Assembly: GCA_029207755.1 (NCBI GenBank)
Contig: JARCOQ010000180.1
Location: 62,001-126,000, forward strand
Direction of reading: 5' to 3'
Origin: Chamaea fasciata
Lineage: Eukaryota; Chordata; Aves; Passeriformes; Sylviidae
Length of the DNA stretch: 64,000 nt
The notes under the pieces were generated by a model that worked only from the letters and a program-made list of their open reading frames with translations, was not told the DNA's origin and made no database searches. The first letter of the stretch is position 1. Each line of letters begins with the position of its first letter. This document shows positions 28,270 through 42,300 of this stretch, one piece after another. The translations under genes were made by a program, and so were the position numbers.

Positions 28270-29680
28270 GGGACATCCAGAGCACCCCAGAGACAGCCAG
28301 GGTACCCCCAGGGACAGCTAGGGGACAGCAAGGGCACCCCCAGGGATACCTAAGGGACACCCTGGGCACCCCCAGGGACACCAAGGGGACCCCCAGGGAC
28401 ACCTAGGGGACAGCCAGGGCACCCCAGGGACAGCGAGGGCACACCCAGGGACACCTAGGGGACCTCCAGGGCACCCCCAGGGACACGTACGGGACAGACA
28501 GGGAACCCCAGTGACACCCTGTGCACCCCCAGGGACACCCAGGGCCCCCCCAGGGACACCTAGGGGACAGCCAGGGAACGCGAGGGACAGCCAGGGCACC
28601 CGCAGGGACACCTAGGGGACAGCCAGGGAACCCGAGGGACAGCCAGGGCACCCCCAGGGACACCTAGGGGACAGCCAGGGCACCCCCAGGGACATTTAGG
28701 GGACAGCCAGGGCACTCCAGGGACACCCAGGGCACCCCCAGGGACACCTAGGGGACAGACAGGGCACCCCAGGGACACTCAGGGCACCCCCAGGGCCGCC
28801 TAGGGGACAGCGAGGGCACCCCCATGGACACCTAGGGGACCTCCAGGGAACCCCAGGGACACGTACGGGACAGCCAGGGAACCCCAGTGACACCCTGTGC
28901 ACCCCCAGGGACACCCAGGGCACCCCCAGGGACACCTAGGGGACAGCCACGGAACCCCAGGGACACCCAGGGCACCCCCATGGACACCTAGGGCACTCCA
29001 GGGACAGTGAGGGCACAGCCAGGGCACCCTAGGGACAGCCAGGGCACCCCCAGGAACACCTAGGGGACAGGCAGGGCACCCCCAGAGACACCTAGGGGAC
29101 AGCCAGGGCACCCCCAGGGACACCTAGGGGACAGCCAGGGCACCCCCAGGGACACCTAGGGGACAGGCAGGGCACGCCCAGGGCCACGTAGGGGACCTCC
29201 AGGGCACCCCCAGGGACACCAAGGGGACAGCCAGGGCACCCTAGGGACAGCCAGGGCACCCCCAGGGACACCTAGGGCACCCCAGGGACACCTAGGGGAC
29301 AGCCAGGGCACCCCAGGGTCACGCGGGGCACCCCCAGGGACACCTAGGGGACAGGCAGGGCACCTCCAGGGACACCGAGGGGAAAGCCAGGGCACCCCCA
29401 GGGACACCTAGGGGACAGCCAGGGCACCCAGAGGGACAGGGTGGGCACCCCCAGGGACACCTAGAGGACAGCCAGGGCCCCCCCAGGGACATCCAGGGCA
29501 CCCCCAGGGACACCTAGGGCACATCCAGGGACACCTAAGGGACAGCCAGGTCACCCCCAGGGACACCTAGGGGACAGCCAGGGCACTCCAGGGACAGCCA
29601 GGGCACACCCAGGGACACCTAGGGGACACCCTGGGCACCCCCAGGGACACCAAGGGGATCCCCAGGGACACCTAGGGGAC
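28270..29680. repeat. Internal duplicated block of the 7.1-kb module, copy a
   Basis: Starts at ACATCCAGAGCACCCCAGAG and ends where CACCAAGGGGATCCCC is followed by diverging units. The partner is 31,150-32,747. The offset rises from 2,880 bp at the start to 3,067 bp after about 28,690, because copy a lacks about 187 bp of units present in copy b. The same pairing is seen in repeat I (16,880 and 19,773) and repeat III (39,764 and 42,520), so the duplication predates amplification of the composite repeat. Confidence 0.75.
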
Positions 29681-31149
29681 AGACAGGGCACCCCAGGGAC
29701 AGCGAGGGCACCCCCAGGGACACCTAGGGGACCCCCAGGGACACCTAGGGGAAGGCAGGACACCCCCAGGGACACCTAGGGGACAGCCAGGGCACCCCCA
29801 GGGACAGGCAGGGCACCCCCAGGGACACCTAGGGGACAGCCAGGGCACCCTAAAGACAGCCAGGGCACCCCCAGGGACACCTAGGGGACAGGCAGGGCAC
29901 CCCAGGGACACCCTGGGCACCCCCAGGGACACCTAGTAGACAGCCAGGGCACCACCAGGGACACCTAGGGGACAGGCAGGGCACCTCCAGAGACCCCTAG
30001 GGGACAGCCAGGGCCCCCCCAGGGACACCCAGGGGACAGCCAGGGAAACCGAGGGACAGCCAGGGCACCCCCAGGGACACCGAGGGGACAGCCAGGGCAC
30101 TCCAGGGACAGCCAGGGCACCCCAAGGGACACCAGGGCACCCCCAGGGAACCCCAGGGACCCACAGGGCACCCCCAGGAACACCAAGGGGACAGGCAGGA
30201 CACCCCAGGGACACCCAGGGCACCACCAGGGACATCTAGGGGACAGGCAGGGCACCCCCAGGGACACCCAGGGAACCCCAATGACACCTTGGGGACAGGC
30301 AGGGCACCCCCAGAACACCTAGGGGACAGGCAGGGCACTCCCAGGGACACTCTGGGCACCCACAGGGACACCGAGGGGACAGCCAGGGCACCCCCGGGGA
30401 CACCTAGGGGACAGCCAGGGCACCCTAGGGACAGCCAGGGCACCCCCAGGGACACCTAGGGGACAGGCATGGCACCTCCAGGGACACCTAGGCGACAGCC
30501 AGGGCCCCCCCAAGGACACCTATGGGAAAGGCAGGGCACCCCCAGGGACACCGAGGGTACAGCCAGGGCACCCCAGGGACAGCCAGGGCACCCCCAGGGA
30601 CAGCTAGGGGACAGTCAGGGCACCCCCAGGGACACCAAGGGGACAGCCAGAGCACCCCAAGGACAGCCAGGGCACCCCCAGGGACACCTAGGGGACAGCA
30701 AGGGCACCCCCAGGGACACCCTGGGCACCCCCAGGGACACCGAGGGGACAGCCAGGGCACCCCAGGGACACCCTGGGCACCCCCAGGGACACCGAGGGGA
30801 CAGCCAGGGCACCCCAGGGACACCTAGGGGAAAGCCAGGGCACCCTGGGGACAGCCAGGGCACCCCCAGGGACACCGAGGGGAAAGCCAGGGCACCCTGG
30901 GGACAGCCAGGGCACCCCCAGGGACACCTAGGGGACAGGCAGGTCACCCCCAGGGACACCTAGGGGACAGCCAGGGCACCCTGGGGACAGCCATGGCACC
31001 CCCAGGGACACCGAGGGGAAAGCCAGGGCACCCTGGGGACAGCCAGGGCACCCCCAGGGACACCTAGGGGACAGGCAGGTCACTCCCAGGGACACCTAGG
31101 GGACAGCCAGGGCACCCTAGGGACAGCCAGGGCACCCCCGGAAACCTAG

Positions 31150-32747
31150 GGGACATCCAGAGCACCCCAGAGACAGCCAGGGTACCCCCAGGGACAGCTA
31201 GGGGACAGCAAGGGCACCCCCAGGGATACCTAAGGGACACCCTGGGCACCCCCAGGGACACCAAGGGGACCCCCAGGGACACCTAGGGGACAGCCAGGGC
31301 ACCCCAGGGACAGCGAGGGCACCCCCAGGGCCACATAGGGGACCTCCAGGGAACCCCAGGGACACATACGGGACAGACAGGGAACCCCAGTGACACCCTG
31401 TGCACCCCCAGGGACACCCAGGGCGCCCCCAGGGACACCTGGGGGACTGCCAGGGACCCCCCAGGGACACCTAGGGGACAGCCAGGGCAGGCCAGGGACA
31501 CTCAGGGCACCCACAGGGACACCTAGGGGACAGCCAGGGAACCCCAGGGACACGTACGGGACAGCCAGGGAACCCCACTGACACCCTGTGCACACCCAGA
31601 GACACCCAAGGCCCCCCCAGGGACACCTAGGGGACAGCCAGGGAACGCGAGGGACAGCCAGGGCACCCGCAGGGACACCTAGGGGACAGCCAGGGAACCC
31701 GAGGGACAGCCAGGGCACCCCCAGGGACACCTAGGGGACAGCCAGGGCACCCCCAGGGACATTTAGGGGACAGCCAGGGCACTCCAGGGACACCCAGGGC
31801 ACCCCCAGGGACACCTAGGGGACAGACAGGGCACCCCAGGGACACTCAGGGCACCCCCAGGGCCGCCTAGGGGACAGCGAGGGCACCCCCATGGACACCT
31901 AGGGGACCTCCAGGGAACCCCAGGGACACGTACGGGACAGCCAGGGAACCCCAGTGACACCCTGTGCACCCCCAGGGACACCCAGGGCACCCCCAGAGAC
32001 ACCTAGGGGACAGCCAGGGAACCCCAGGGACACCCAGGGCACCCCCAAGGACACCTAGGGCACTCCAGGGACAGTGAGGGCACAGCCAGGGCACCCTAGG
32101 GACAGCCAGGGCACCCCCAGGGACACCTAGGGGACAGGCAGGGCACCCCCAGAGACACCTAGGGGACAGCCAGGGCACCCCCAGGGACACCTAGGGGACA
32201 GCCAGGGCACCCCCAGGGACACCTAGGGGACAGGCAGGGCACGCCCAGGGCCACGTAGGGGACCTCCAGGGCACCCCCAGGGACACCAAGGGGACAGCCA
32301 GGGCACCCTAGGGACAGCCAGGGCACCCCCAGGGACACCTAGGGCACCCCAGGGACACCTAGGGGACAGCCAGGGCACCCCAGGGTCACGCGGGGCACCC
32401 CCAGGGACACCTAGGGGACAGGCAGGGCACCTCCAGGGACACCGAGGGGAAAGCCAGGGCACCCCCAGAGACACCTAGGGGACAGCCAGGGCACCCAGAG
32501 GGACAGGGTGGGCACCCCCAGGGACACCTAGAGGACAGCCAGGGCCCCCCCAGGGACATCCAGGGCACCCCCAGGGACACCTAGGGCACATCCAGGGACA
32601 CCTAAGGGACAGCCAGGTCACCCCCAGGGACACCTAGGGGACAGCCAGGGCACTCCAGGGACAGCCAGGGCACACCCAGGGACACCTAGGGGACACCCTG
32701 GGCACCCCCAGGGACACCAAGGGGATCCCCAGGGACACCTAGGGGAC
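31150..32747. repeat. Internal duplicated block of the 7.1-kb module, copy b
   Basis: Partner of 28,270-29,680. It contains extra units around CCACATAGGGGACCTCC and GGACACATACGGGACAGAC that copy a lacks. After CACCAAGGGGATCCCC it runs into ACACCCAGGAACACC, whereas copy a runs into GACAGACAGGGC. Confidence 0.75.
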
Positions 32748-34320
32748 AGCCAGGGCACACCCAGGAACACCTAGGGGACACCCTGGGCACCCCCAGGGAC
32801 AGGCAGGGCACCCCCAGGGACACCTAGGGGCCAGCCAGGGCACCCTAAAGACAGCCAGGGCACCCCCAGGGACACCTAGGGGACAGGCAGGGCACCCCCA
32901 GGGACACCGAGAGGAAAGCCAGGGCACCCCCAGGGACACCTAGGGGAAGGCAAGACACACCCAGGGACACCTAGGGGACAGCCAGGGCACCCCCAGGGAC
33001 ATTTAGGGGACAGCCAGGGCACTCCCAGGGACACTCTGGGCACCCACAGGGACACCTTGGGGACAGCCAGGGCACCCTAAAGACAGCCAGGGCACCCCAA
33101 GGACACCGAGGGGAAAGCCAGGGCACCCCCAGGGACACCTAGGGGAAGGCAGGACACCCCCAGGAACACCTAGGGGACAGCCAGGGCACCCCCAGGGACA
33201 TTTAGGGGACAGCCAGGGCACTCCAGGGACACCCAGGGCACCCCCAGGGACACCTAGGGGACAGCGAGGGCACCCGCGGGGACACCCAGGGCACCCCCAG
33301 GGCCGCCTAGGGGACAGCCAGGGCCCCCCTAGGGACGCTTAGAGGACAGCCGGGGCACACCGGGGACACCCAGAGCACCCCCAGGGACACCTAGGAGACA
33401 GCCAGGGCCCCCCCAGGGACACCTAGGGGACAGCCAGGGAACCTCAGGGACACCCTGTGCACCCCCAGGGACACCCAGGGCACACCCAGGGACACCTAGG
33501 TGACAGCCAGGGCACCCTAGGGACAGCCCGGGCACCCCCAGGGACACCGAGGGCACAGCCAGGGCACCCCCAGAGACACCGAGAGGACTGGCAGGGCAAC
33601 CCCAAGGACACCTAGGGGACACGCAGGGTACCCCCAGGGACAATGAGGGGACAGCCATGGCACCCCCAGGGACAGCCAGGGCACCCCAGGGACATCTAGG
33701 GCACAGCCAGGGCACCCTAGGGACAGCCAGGGCACCTCCAGGGACACCTAGGGGACAGGCAGGGCACCCCCAGGGACACATAGGGGACAGCCAGGGCACC
33801 CCCAGGGACACCTAGGGGACAGCCAGGGCACCCCGAGGGACACCAGGGCACCCCCAGGGACACCGAGGGCACAGCCAGGGCACCCTGGGGACAGCCAGGG
33901 CACCCCCAGGGACACGTAGGGGACAGCCAGGGCACCCCCAGGGACACTCTGGGCACCCACAGGGACACCGTGGGGACATCCAGGGCACCCCCAGGGACAC
34001 CAAGGGGACAGCCAGGGCACCCCAGGGACACCCAGGGCACCCCCAGGGACACCTAGGGGACAGGCAGGGCACCCCCAGGGAAGCCCAGGGCACCCTTAAC
34101 GACACCTAGGGGACAGGCAGGGAACCCCCAGGGACACCTAGGGGACAGCCAGGGCACCCTAAAGACAGCCAGGGCACCCACAGGGACACCTAGGGGACAG
34201 GCAGGGCACCCCCAGGGACACCAAGGTGATCCTCAGGGACACCTAGGGGACAGACAGGGCACCCCAGGGACAGCGAGGGCATCCCCAGGGACAACTAGGG
34301 GACAGCCAGGGCACCCCCAG

Positions 34321-35345
34321 GGACATTTAGGGGACCCCCAGGGCACTCCAGGGACACCCAGGGCACCCCCAGGGACACCTAGGGGACAGCGAGGGCACCC
34401 GTGTGGACACCCAGGGCACCCCCAGGGCCGCCTAGGGGACAGCAGGGGCACCCCAGGGACAGCGAGGGCACCCCCAGGGACACCTAGGGGACAGGAAGGG
34501 CACCCCCAGGGACACCTAGGGGACAGCCAGGGCCCCCCCAGGGACGCTTAGGGGACAGCCGGGGCACACCAGGGACACCCAGAGCACCCCCAGGGACACC
34601 TAGGAGACAGCCAGGGCCCCCCCAGGGACACCTAGGGGACAGCCAGGGAACCTCAGGGAGAGCGAGGGCACCCCCAGGGACACCTAGGGGACCTCCAAGG
34701 CACCCCCAGGGACACGTACGGGACAGCCAGGGAACCCCAGAGACACCCTGTGCACCCCCAGGGACACCCAGGGTGCCCCCGGGGACACCTCGGGGACTGC
34801 CAGGGCTCCCCCAGGGACACCTAGGGGACAGCCAGGGCAGCCCAGGGACACTCAGGGCACCCCCAGGGACACCTAGGGGACCTCCAGGGAACCCCAGGGA
34901 CACGTACGGGACAGCCAGGGAACCCCACTGACACCCTGTGCACCCCCAGGGACACCCAGGGCCCCCCCAGGGACACCTAGGGGATAGCCAGGGAACCCGA
35001 GGGACAGCCAGGGAACCCCCAGGGACACCTAGGGGACAGCCAGGGAACCCGAGGGACAGCCAGGGCACCCCCATGGACTCCTAGAGGACAGCCAGGGCAC
35101 CCCCAGGGACACCTAGGGGACAGGCAGGGCACCCCCAGGGACACCTAGGGGACAGCCAGGGTCCGCCCAGGGACACCAGGGCACCCCCAGGGCACCCCAG
35201 GGACCCACAGGGCACCCCCAGGGACACCAAAAGGACAGCCAGGGAACCCCAGGGACACCCAGGGCACCCCCAGGGACACCTAGGGGACAGCCAGGGCACC
35301 CTAGGGACAGCCAGGGCACCCCCAGGGACACCTAGGGGACAGGCA
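34321..35345. repeat. Recurrent 1.03-kb variant cassette, second copy in repeat II
   Basis: Pairs with 27,223-28,247 at a constant 7,098-bp offset. It begins ACATTTAGGGGACCCCCAGG, a small difference from the first copy that is also present at about 22,825 in repeat I and near 11,620. Its right boundary is where GACAGGCAGGGCACCCCC replaces GACAGGCAGGTCACTCCC of the first copy. Confidence 0.78.
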
Positions 35346-36368
35346 GGGCACCCCCAGGGACACCTAGGGGACAGCCAGGGCACCCCCACGGACACCTAGG
35401 GGACAGCCAGGGCACCCCCAGGGACACCTAGGGGACAGGCAGGGCACGCCCAGGGCCACGTAGGGGACCTCCAGGGCACCCCCAGGGACACCAAGGAGAC
35501 AGCCAGGGCACCCTAGGGACAGCCAGGGCACCCCCAGGGCCACCTAGGGCATAGCCAGGGCACCCCAGGGACACCCGGGGCACCCCCAGTGAAACCTAGG
35601 GGACAGCCAGGGCACCCTAGGGACAGCCAGGGCACCCCCAGGGACACCTAGGGCACCCCAGGGACACCTAGGGGACAGCCAGGGCACACCAGGGTCACGC
35701 CGGGCACCCCCAGGGACACCTAGGGGACAGGCAGGGCACCTCCAGGGACACCGAGGGGAAAGCCAGGGCACCCCCAGGGACACCTAGAGGACAGCCAGGG
35801 CCCCCCCAGGGACATCCAGGGCACACCCAGGGACACCTAGGGGTCAGCCAGGGAACCCCAGGGACACCCTGGGCACCCCCAGGGACACCTAGGGGACAGC
35901 CAGGGCCCCCCCAGGAACTCCTAGGAGACAGCCAGGGCACTCCAGGGACAGCCAGGGCACCCCCAGAGACACCAGGGCACCCCCAGGCCACCCCAGGGAC
36001 CCACAGGGCACCCCCTGGGACACCTAGGGGACAGCCAGGGCACCCCAGGGACAGCCCGGGCACCCCCAGTGACACCTAGGGGACAGCCAGGGCTAACCCA
36101 GAGACACCCAGGGCACCCCCAGGGACACCTAACAGGCAGGGCACCCCCAGGGACACTGACGGGACAGCCAGGGCAACCACGAGACCCCTAGGGGACAGCC
36201 AGGCACTCGCATGGACACTCTGGGCACCCACAGGGACACCTTGGGGACAGCCAGGGCACCCCCAGGGACACCCCGGGCACCCCAGGGACACCTAGAGCAC
36301 CCCCAGGGACACCTAGGGGAAGGCAGGACACCCCCAGGGACACTTAGGGGACAGCAGGGCACCCCCAG

Positions 36369-39300
36369 GGACATTTAGGGGTCAGCCAGGGCACTCCAGG
36401 GACACCCAGGAGACCCCCAGGGACACCTAGGGCACAGGGAGGGCACCCCCAGGGACACCGAGGGGGACAGGCAGGGCACGCCCAGGGAAATCTAGGGGAC
36501 AGGCAGGGCACCCCCAGGGACACCGAGGGGACAGCCAGGGCACCCCAGGAACACCCAGGGCACCCGCAGGGACACGTAGGGGACAGCAAGGGCACCCCAG
36601 GGACATGTACGGGACAGCAAGGGCACCCCCAGGGACACCCTGGGCACCCCCAGGGACACGTACGGGACAGCAAGGGCACCCCCAGGGACACCCTGGGCAC
36701 CCCCAGGGACACGTAGGGGACAGCCAGGGCACCCCAGGGACACCCTGGGTACCCCCAGGGACACCTAGTAGACAGCCAGGGCACCACAGGGACACCTAGG
36801 GGACAGGCAGGGCACCTCCAGAGACCCCTAGGGGACAGCCAGGGCCCCCCCAGGGACACCCAGGGGACAGCCAGGGAAACCGAGGGACAGCCAGGGGCAC
36901 CCCCAGGGACACCGAGGGGACAGCCAGGGCACTCCAGGGACAGCCAGGGCACCCCCAGGGACACCAGGGCACCCCCCAGGGCACCCCAGGGACCCACAGG
37001 GCACCCCCAGGAACACCAAGGGGACAGGCAGGACACCCCCAGGGACACCCAGGGCACCCCCAGGGACACCTAGGGGACAGACAGGGCACCCCAGGGACAC
37101 TCAGGGCACCCCCAGGGCCGCATAGGGGACAGCGAGGGCACCCCCATGGACACCTAGGGGACCTCCAGGGAAGCCCAGGGACACGTACGGGACAGCCAGG
37201 GAACCCCAGTGACACCCTGTGCACCCCCAGGGACACCCAGGGCACCCCCAGGGACACCTAGGGGACAGCCAGGGAACCCCAGGGACACCCAGGGCACCCC
37301 CCATGGACACCTAGGGCACTCCAGGGACAGTGAGGGCACAGCCAGGCACCCTAGGGACAGTCAGGGCACCCCCAGGGACACCTAGGGGACAGGCAGGGCA
37401 CCCCCAGAGATACCTAGGGGACAGCCAGGGCACCCCCAGGGACACCTAGGGGACAGCCAGGGCACCCCCAGGGACACCTAGGGGACAGGCAGGGCACGCC
37501 CAGGGCCACGTAGGGGACCTCCAGGGCACCCCCAGGGACACCAAGGGGACAGCCAGGGCACCCTAGGGACAGCCAGGGCACCCCCAGGGACACCTAGGGG
37601 ACCCTAGGGATGCCTAGGGGACAGCCAGGGCACCCCAGGGTCACGCCTGGCACCCCCAGGGACACCTAGGGGACAGGCAGGTCACCTCCAGGGACACCGA
37701 GGGGAAAGCCAGGGCACCCCCAGGGACACCTAGGGGACAGCCAGGGCACCCAGAGGGACAGGGTGGGCACCCCCAGGGACACCTAGAGGACAGCCAGGGC
37801 CCCCCCAGGGACATCCAGGGCACCCCCAGGGGACACCTAGGGGACATCCAGGGACACCTAGGGGACAGCCAGGGCACCCCCAGGGACACCAAGGGGACAC
37901 CCTGGGCACCCCCAGGGACAGCAAGGGGAACCCCAGGGACACCTAGGGGACAGACAGGGCATCCAGCGACAGCGAGGGCACCCCCAGGGACACCTAGGGG
38001 ACAGCCAGGGCACCCCAGGGACACCCAGGGCACCCCCAGGGACACCTAGGGGACAGCCAGGGCACCCCCAGGGACACCAAGGTGATCCTCAGGGACACCT
38101 AGGGGACAGACAGGGCACCCCAGGGACAGCGAGGGCATCCCCAGGGACAACTAGGGGACAGCCAGGGCACCCCCAGGGACACCTAGGGGACAGCCAGGGC
38201 CCCCCAGGGACACCCAGGGCACCCCCCAGGGACACCTAGGGGACAGCCAGGGCACCCCCAGGGAAGCCCAGGGCACCCCCAGGGACACCTAGGGCACCCC
38301 CAGGGACACCTAGGGGAAGGCAGGACACCCCCAGGGACACCTAGGGGACAGCCAGGGCACCCTAAAGACAGCCAGGGCACCCTCAGGGACACCTAGGGGA
38401 CAGGCAGGGCACCCCCAGGGACACCGAGGGGAAAGCCAGGGCACCCCCAGGGACACCTAGGGGAAGGCAAGACACCCCCAGGGACACCTAGGGGACAGCC
38501 AGGGCACCCCCAGGGACATTTAGGGGACAGCCAGGGCACTCCCAGGGACACTCTGGGCACCCACAGGGACACCTTGGGGACAGCCAGGGCACCCTAAAGA
38601 CAGCCAGGGCACCCCCAGGGACACCGAGGGGAAAGCCAGGGCACCCCCAGGGACACCTAGGGGAAGGCAGGACACCCCCAGGAACACCTAGGGGACAGCC
38701 AGGGCACCCCCAGGGACATTTAGGGGACAGCCAGGGCACTCCAGGGACACCCAGGGCACCCCCAGGGACACCTAGGGGACAGCGAGGGCACCCGTGTGGA
38801 CACCCAGGGCACCCCCAGGGCCGCCTAGGGGACAGCAGGGGCACCCCAGGGACAGCGAGGGCACCCCCAGGGACACCTAGGGGACAGGAAGGGCACCCCC
38901 AGGGACACCTAGGGGACAGCCAGGGCCCCCCCAGGGACGCTTAGGGGGACAGCCGGGGCACACCAGGGACACCCAGAGCACCCCCAGGGACACCTAGGAG
39001 ACAGCCAGGGCCCCCCCAGGGACACCTAGGGGACAGCCAGGGAATCTCAGGGAGAGCGAGGGCACCCCCAGGGAGACCTAGGGGACCTCCAGGGCACCCC
39101 CAGGGACACGTACGGGACAGCCAGGGAACCCCAGTGACACCCTGTGCACCCCCAGGGACACCCAGGGTGCCCCCGGGGACACCTCGGGGACTGCCAGGGC
39201 ACCCCCAGGGACACCTAGGGGACAGCCAGGGCAGCCCAGGGACACTCAGGGCACCCCCAGGGACACCTAGGGGACCTCCAGGGAACCCCAGGGACACGTA

Positions 39301-42300
39301 CGGGACAGCCAGGGAACCCCACTGACACCCTGTGCACCCCCAGGGACACCCAGGGCCCCCCCAGGGACACCTAGGGGATAGCCAGGGAACCCGAGGGACA
39401 GCCAGGGAACCCCCAGGGACACCTAGGGGACAGCCAGGGAACCCGAGGGACAGCCAGGGCACCCCCAGGGACACCTAGAGGACAGCCAGGGCACCCCCAG
39501 GGACACCTAGGGGACAGGCAGGGCACCCCCAGGGACACCTAGGGGACAGCCAGGGTCCGCCCAGGGGACACCAGGGCACCCCCAGGGCACCCCAGGGACC
39601 CACAGGGCACCCCCAGAGACACCAAAAGGACAGCCAGGGAACCCCAGGGACACCCAGGGCACCCCCAGGGACACCTAGGGGACAGCCAGGGCACCCTGGG
39701 GACAGCCAGGGCACCCCCAGGGACACCTAGGGGACAGGCAGGTCACTCCCAGGGACACCTAGGGGACATCCAGAGCACCCCAGAGACAGCCAGGGTACCC
39801 CCAGGGACAGCTAGGGGACAGCAAGGGCACCCCCCAGGGATACCTAAGGGACACCCTGGGCACCCCCAGGGACACCAAGGGGACCCCCAGGGACACCTAG
39901 GGGACAGCCAGGGCACCCCAGGGACAGCGAGGGCACACCCAGGGACACCTAGGGGACCTCCAGGGCACCCCCAGGGACACGTACGGGACAGACAGGGAAC
40001 CCCAGTGACACCCTGTGCACCCCCAGGGACACCCAGGGCCCCAGGGACACCTAGGGGGACAGCCAGGGAACGCGAGGGACAGCCAGGGCACCCGCAGGGA
40101 CACCTAGGGGACAGCCAGGGAACCCGAGGGACAGCCAGGACACCCCCAGGGACACCTAGGGGACAGCCAGGGCACCCCCAGGGACATTTAGGGGACAGCC
40201 AGGGCACTCCAGGGACACCCAGGGCACCCCCAGGGGACACCTAGGGGACAGACAGGGCACCCCAGGGACACTCAGGGCACCCCCAGGGCCGCCTAGGGGA
40301 CAGCGAGGGCACCCCCATGGACACCTAGGGGACCTCCAGGGAACCCCAGGGACACGTACGGGACAGCCAGGGAACCCCAGTGACACCCTGTGCACCCCCA
40401 GGGACACCCAGGGCACCCCCAGGGGACACCTAGGGGACAGCCACGGAACCCCAGGGACACCCAGGGCACCCCCCATGGACACCTAGGGCACTCCAGGGAC
40501 AGTGAGGGCACAGCCAGGGCACCCTAGGGACAGCCAGGGCACCCCCAGGAACACCTAGGGGACAGGCAGGGCACCCCCAGAGACACCTAGGGGACAGGCA
40601 GGGCACCCTAGGGACAGCCAGGGCACCCCCAGGGACACCTAGGGCACCCCAGGGACACCTAGGGGACAGCCAGGGCACCCCAGGGTCACGCGGGGCACCC
40701 CCAGGGACACCTAGGGGACAGGCAGGGCACCTCCAGGGACACCGAGGGGAAAGCCAGGGCACCCCCAGGGACACCTAGGGGACAGCCAGGGCACCCAGAG
40801 GGACAGGGTGGGCACCCCCAGGGACACCTAGAGGACAGCCAGGGCCCCCCCAGGGACATCCAGGGCACCCCCAGGGACACCTAGGGCACATCCAGGGACA
40901 CCTAAGGGACAGCCAGGTCACCCCCAGGGACACCTAGGGGACAGCCAGGGCACTCCAGGGACAGCCAGGGCACACCCAGGGACACCTAGGGGACACCCTG
41001 GGCACCCCCAGGGACACCAAGGGGATCCCCAGGGACACCTAGGGGACAGACAGGACACCCCAGGGACAGCGAGGGCACCCCCAGGGACACCTAGGGGACC
41101 CCCAGGGACACCTAGGGGAAGGCAGGACACCCCCAGGGACACCTAGGGGACAGCCAGGGCACCCCCAGGGACAGGCAGGGCACCCCCCAGGGACACCTAG
41201 GGGACAGCCAGGGCACCCTAAAGACAGCCAGGGCACCCCCAGGGACACCTAGGGGACAGGCAGGGCACCCCAGGGACACCCTGGGCACCCCCAGGGACAC
41301 CTAGTAGACAGCCAGGGCACCACCAGGGATACCTAGGGGACAGGCAGGGCACCTCCAGAGACCCCTAGGGGACAGCCAGGGCCCCCCCAGGGACACCCAG
41401 GGGACAGCCAGGGAAACCGAGGGACAGCCAGGGCACCCCCAGGGACACCGAGGGGACAGCCAGGGCACTCCAGGGACAGCCAGGGCACCCCAAGGGACAC
41501 CAGGGCACCCCCAGGGAACCCCAGGGACCCACAGGGCACCCCCAGGAACACCAAGGGGACAGGCAGGACACCCCAGGGACACCCAGGGCACCACCAGGGA
41601 CATCTAGGGGACAGGCAGGGCACCCCCAGGGACACCCAGGGAACCCCAATGACACCTTGGGGACAGGCAGGGCACCCCCAGAACACCTAGGGGACAGGCA
41701 GGGCACTCCCAGGGACACTCTGGGCACCCACAGGGACACCGAGGGGACAGCCAGGGCACCCCCGGGGACACCTAGGGGACAGCCAGGGCACCCTAGGGAC
41801 AGCCAGGGCACCCCCAGGGACACCTAGGGGAGAGGCATGGCACCTCCAGGGACACCTAGGCGACAGCCAGGGCCCCCCCAAGGACACCCTATGGGAAAGG
41901 CAGGGCACCCCCAGGGACACCGAGGGTACAGCCAGGGCACCCCAGGGACAGCCAGGGCACCCCCAGGACAGCTAGGGGACAGTCAGGGCACCCCCAGGGA
42001 CACCAAGGGGACAGCCAGAGCACCCCAAGGACAGCCAGGGCACCCCCAGGGACACCTAGGGGACAGCAAGGGCACCCCCAGGGACACCCTGGGCACCCCC
42101 AGGGACACCGAGGGGACAGCCAGGGCACCCCAGGGGACACCCTGGGCACCCCCAGGGACACCGAGGGGACAGCCAGGGCACCCCAGGGACACCTAGGGGA
42201 AAGCCAGGGCACCCTGGGGACAGCCAGGGCACCCCCAGGGACACCGAGGGGAAAGCCAGGGCACCCTGGGGACAGCCAGGGCACCCCCAGGGACACCTAG

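Larger units (their letters stand above)
24881..36368. repeat. Higher-order repeat copy II (11.49 kb, reference copy)
   Basis: The most regular copy. Diagnostic variants, in order: ACATTTAGGGGTCAGCC (24,881), CGTGTGGACACCC (27,301), CACCAAAAGGACAGCC (28,129), ACATCCAGAGCACCCCAGAG (28,270 and 31,150), ACAATGAGGGG (33,641), CCCTTAACGACACC (34,094), CGTGTGGACACCC (34,399) and CACCAAAAGGACAGCC (35,227). Offsets to copy III for the early markers are 11,488-11,494 bp, or about 359 units of 32 bp. The copy splits into a 4.39-kb module and a 7.10-kb module, seen as alternating 4,393-4,400 and 7,098-bp steps between successive CAAAAGG cassettes. Confidence 0.88.
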
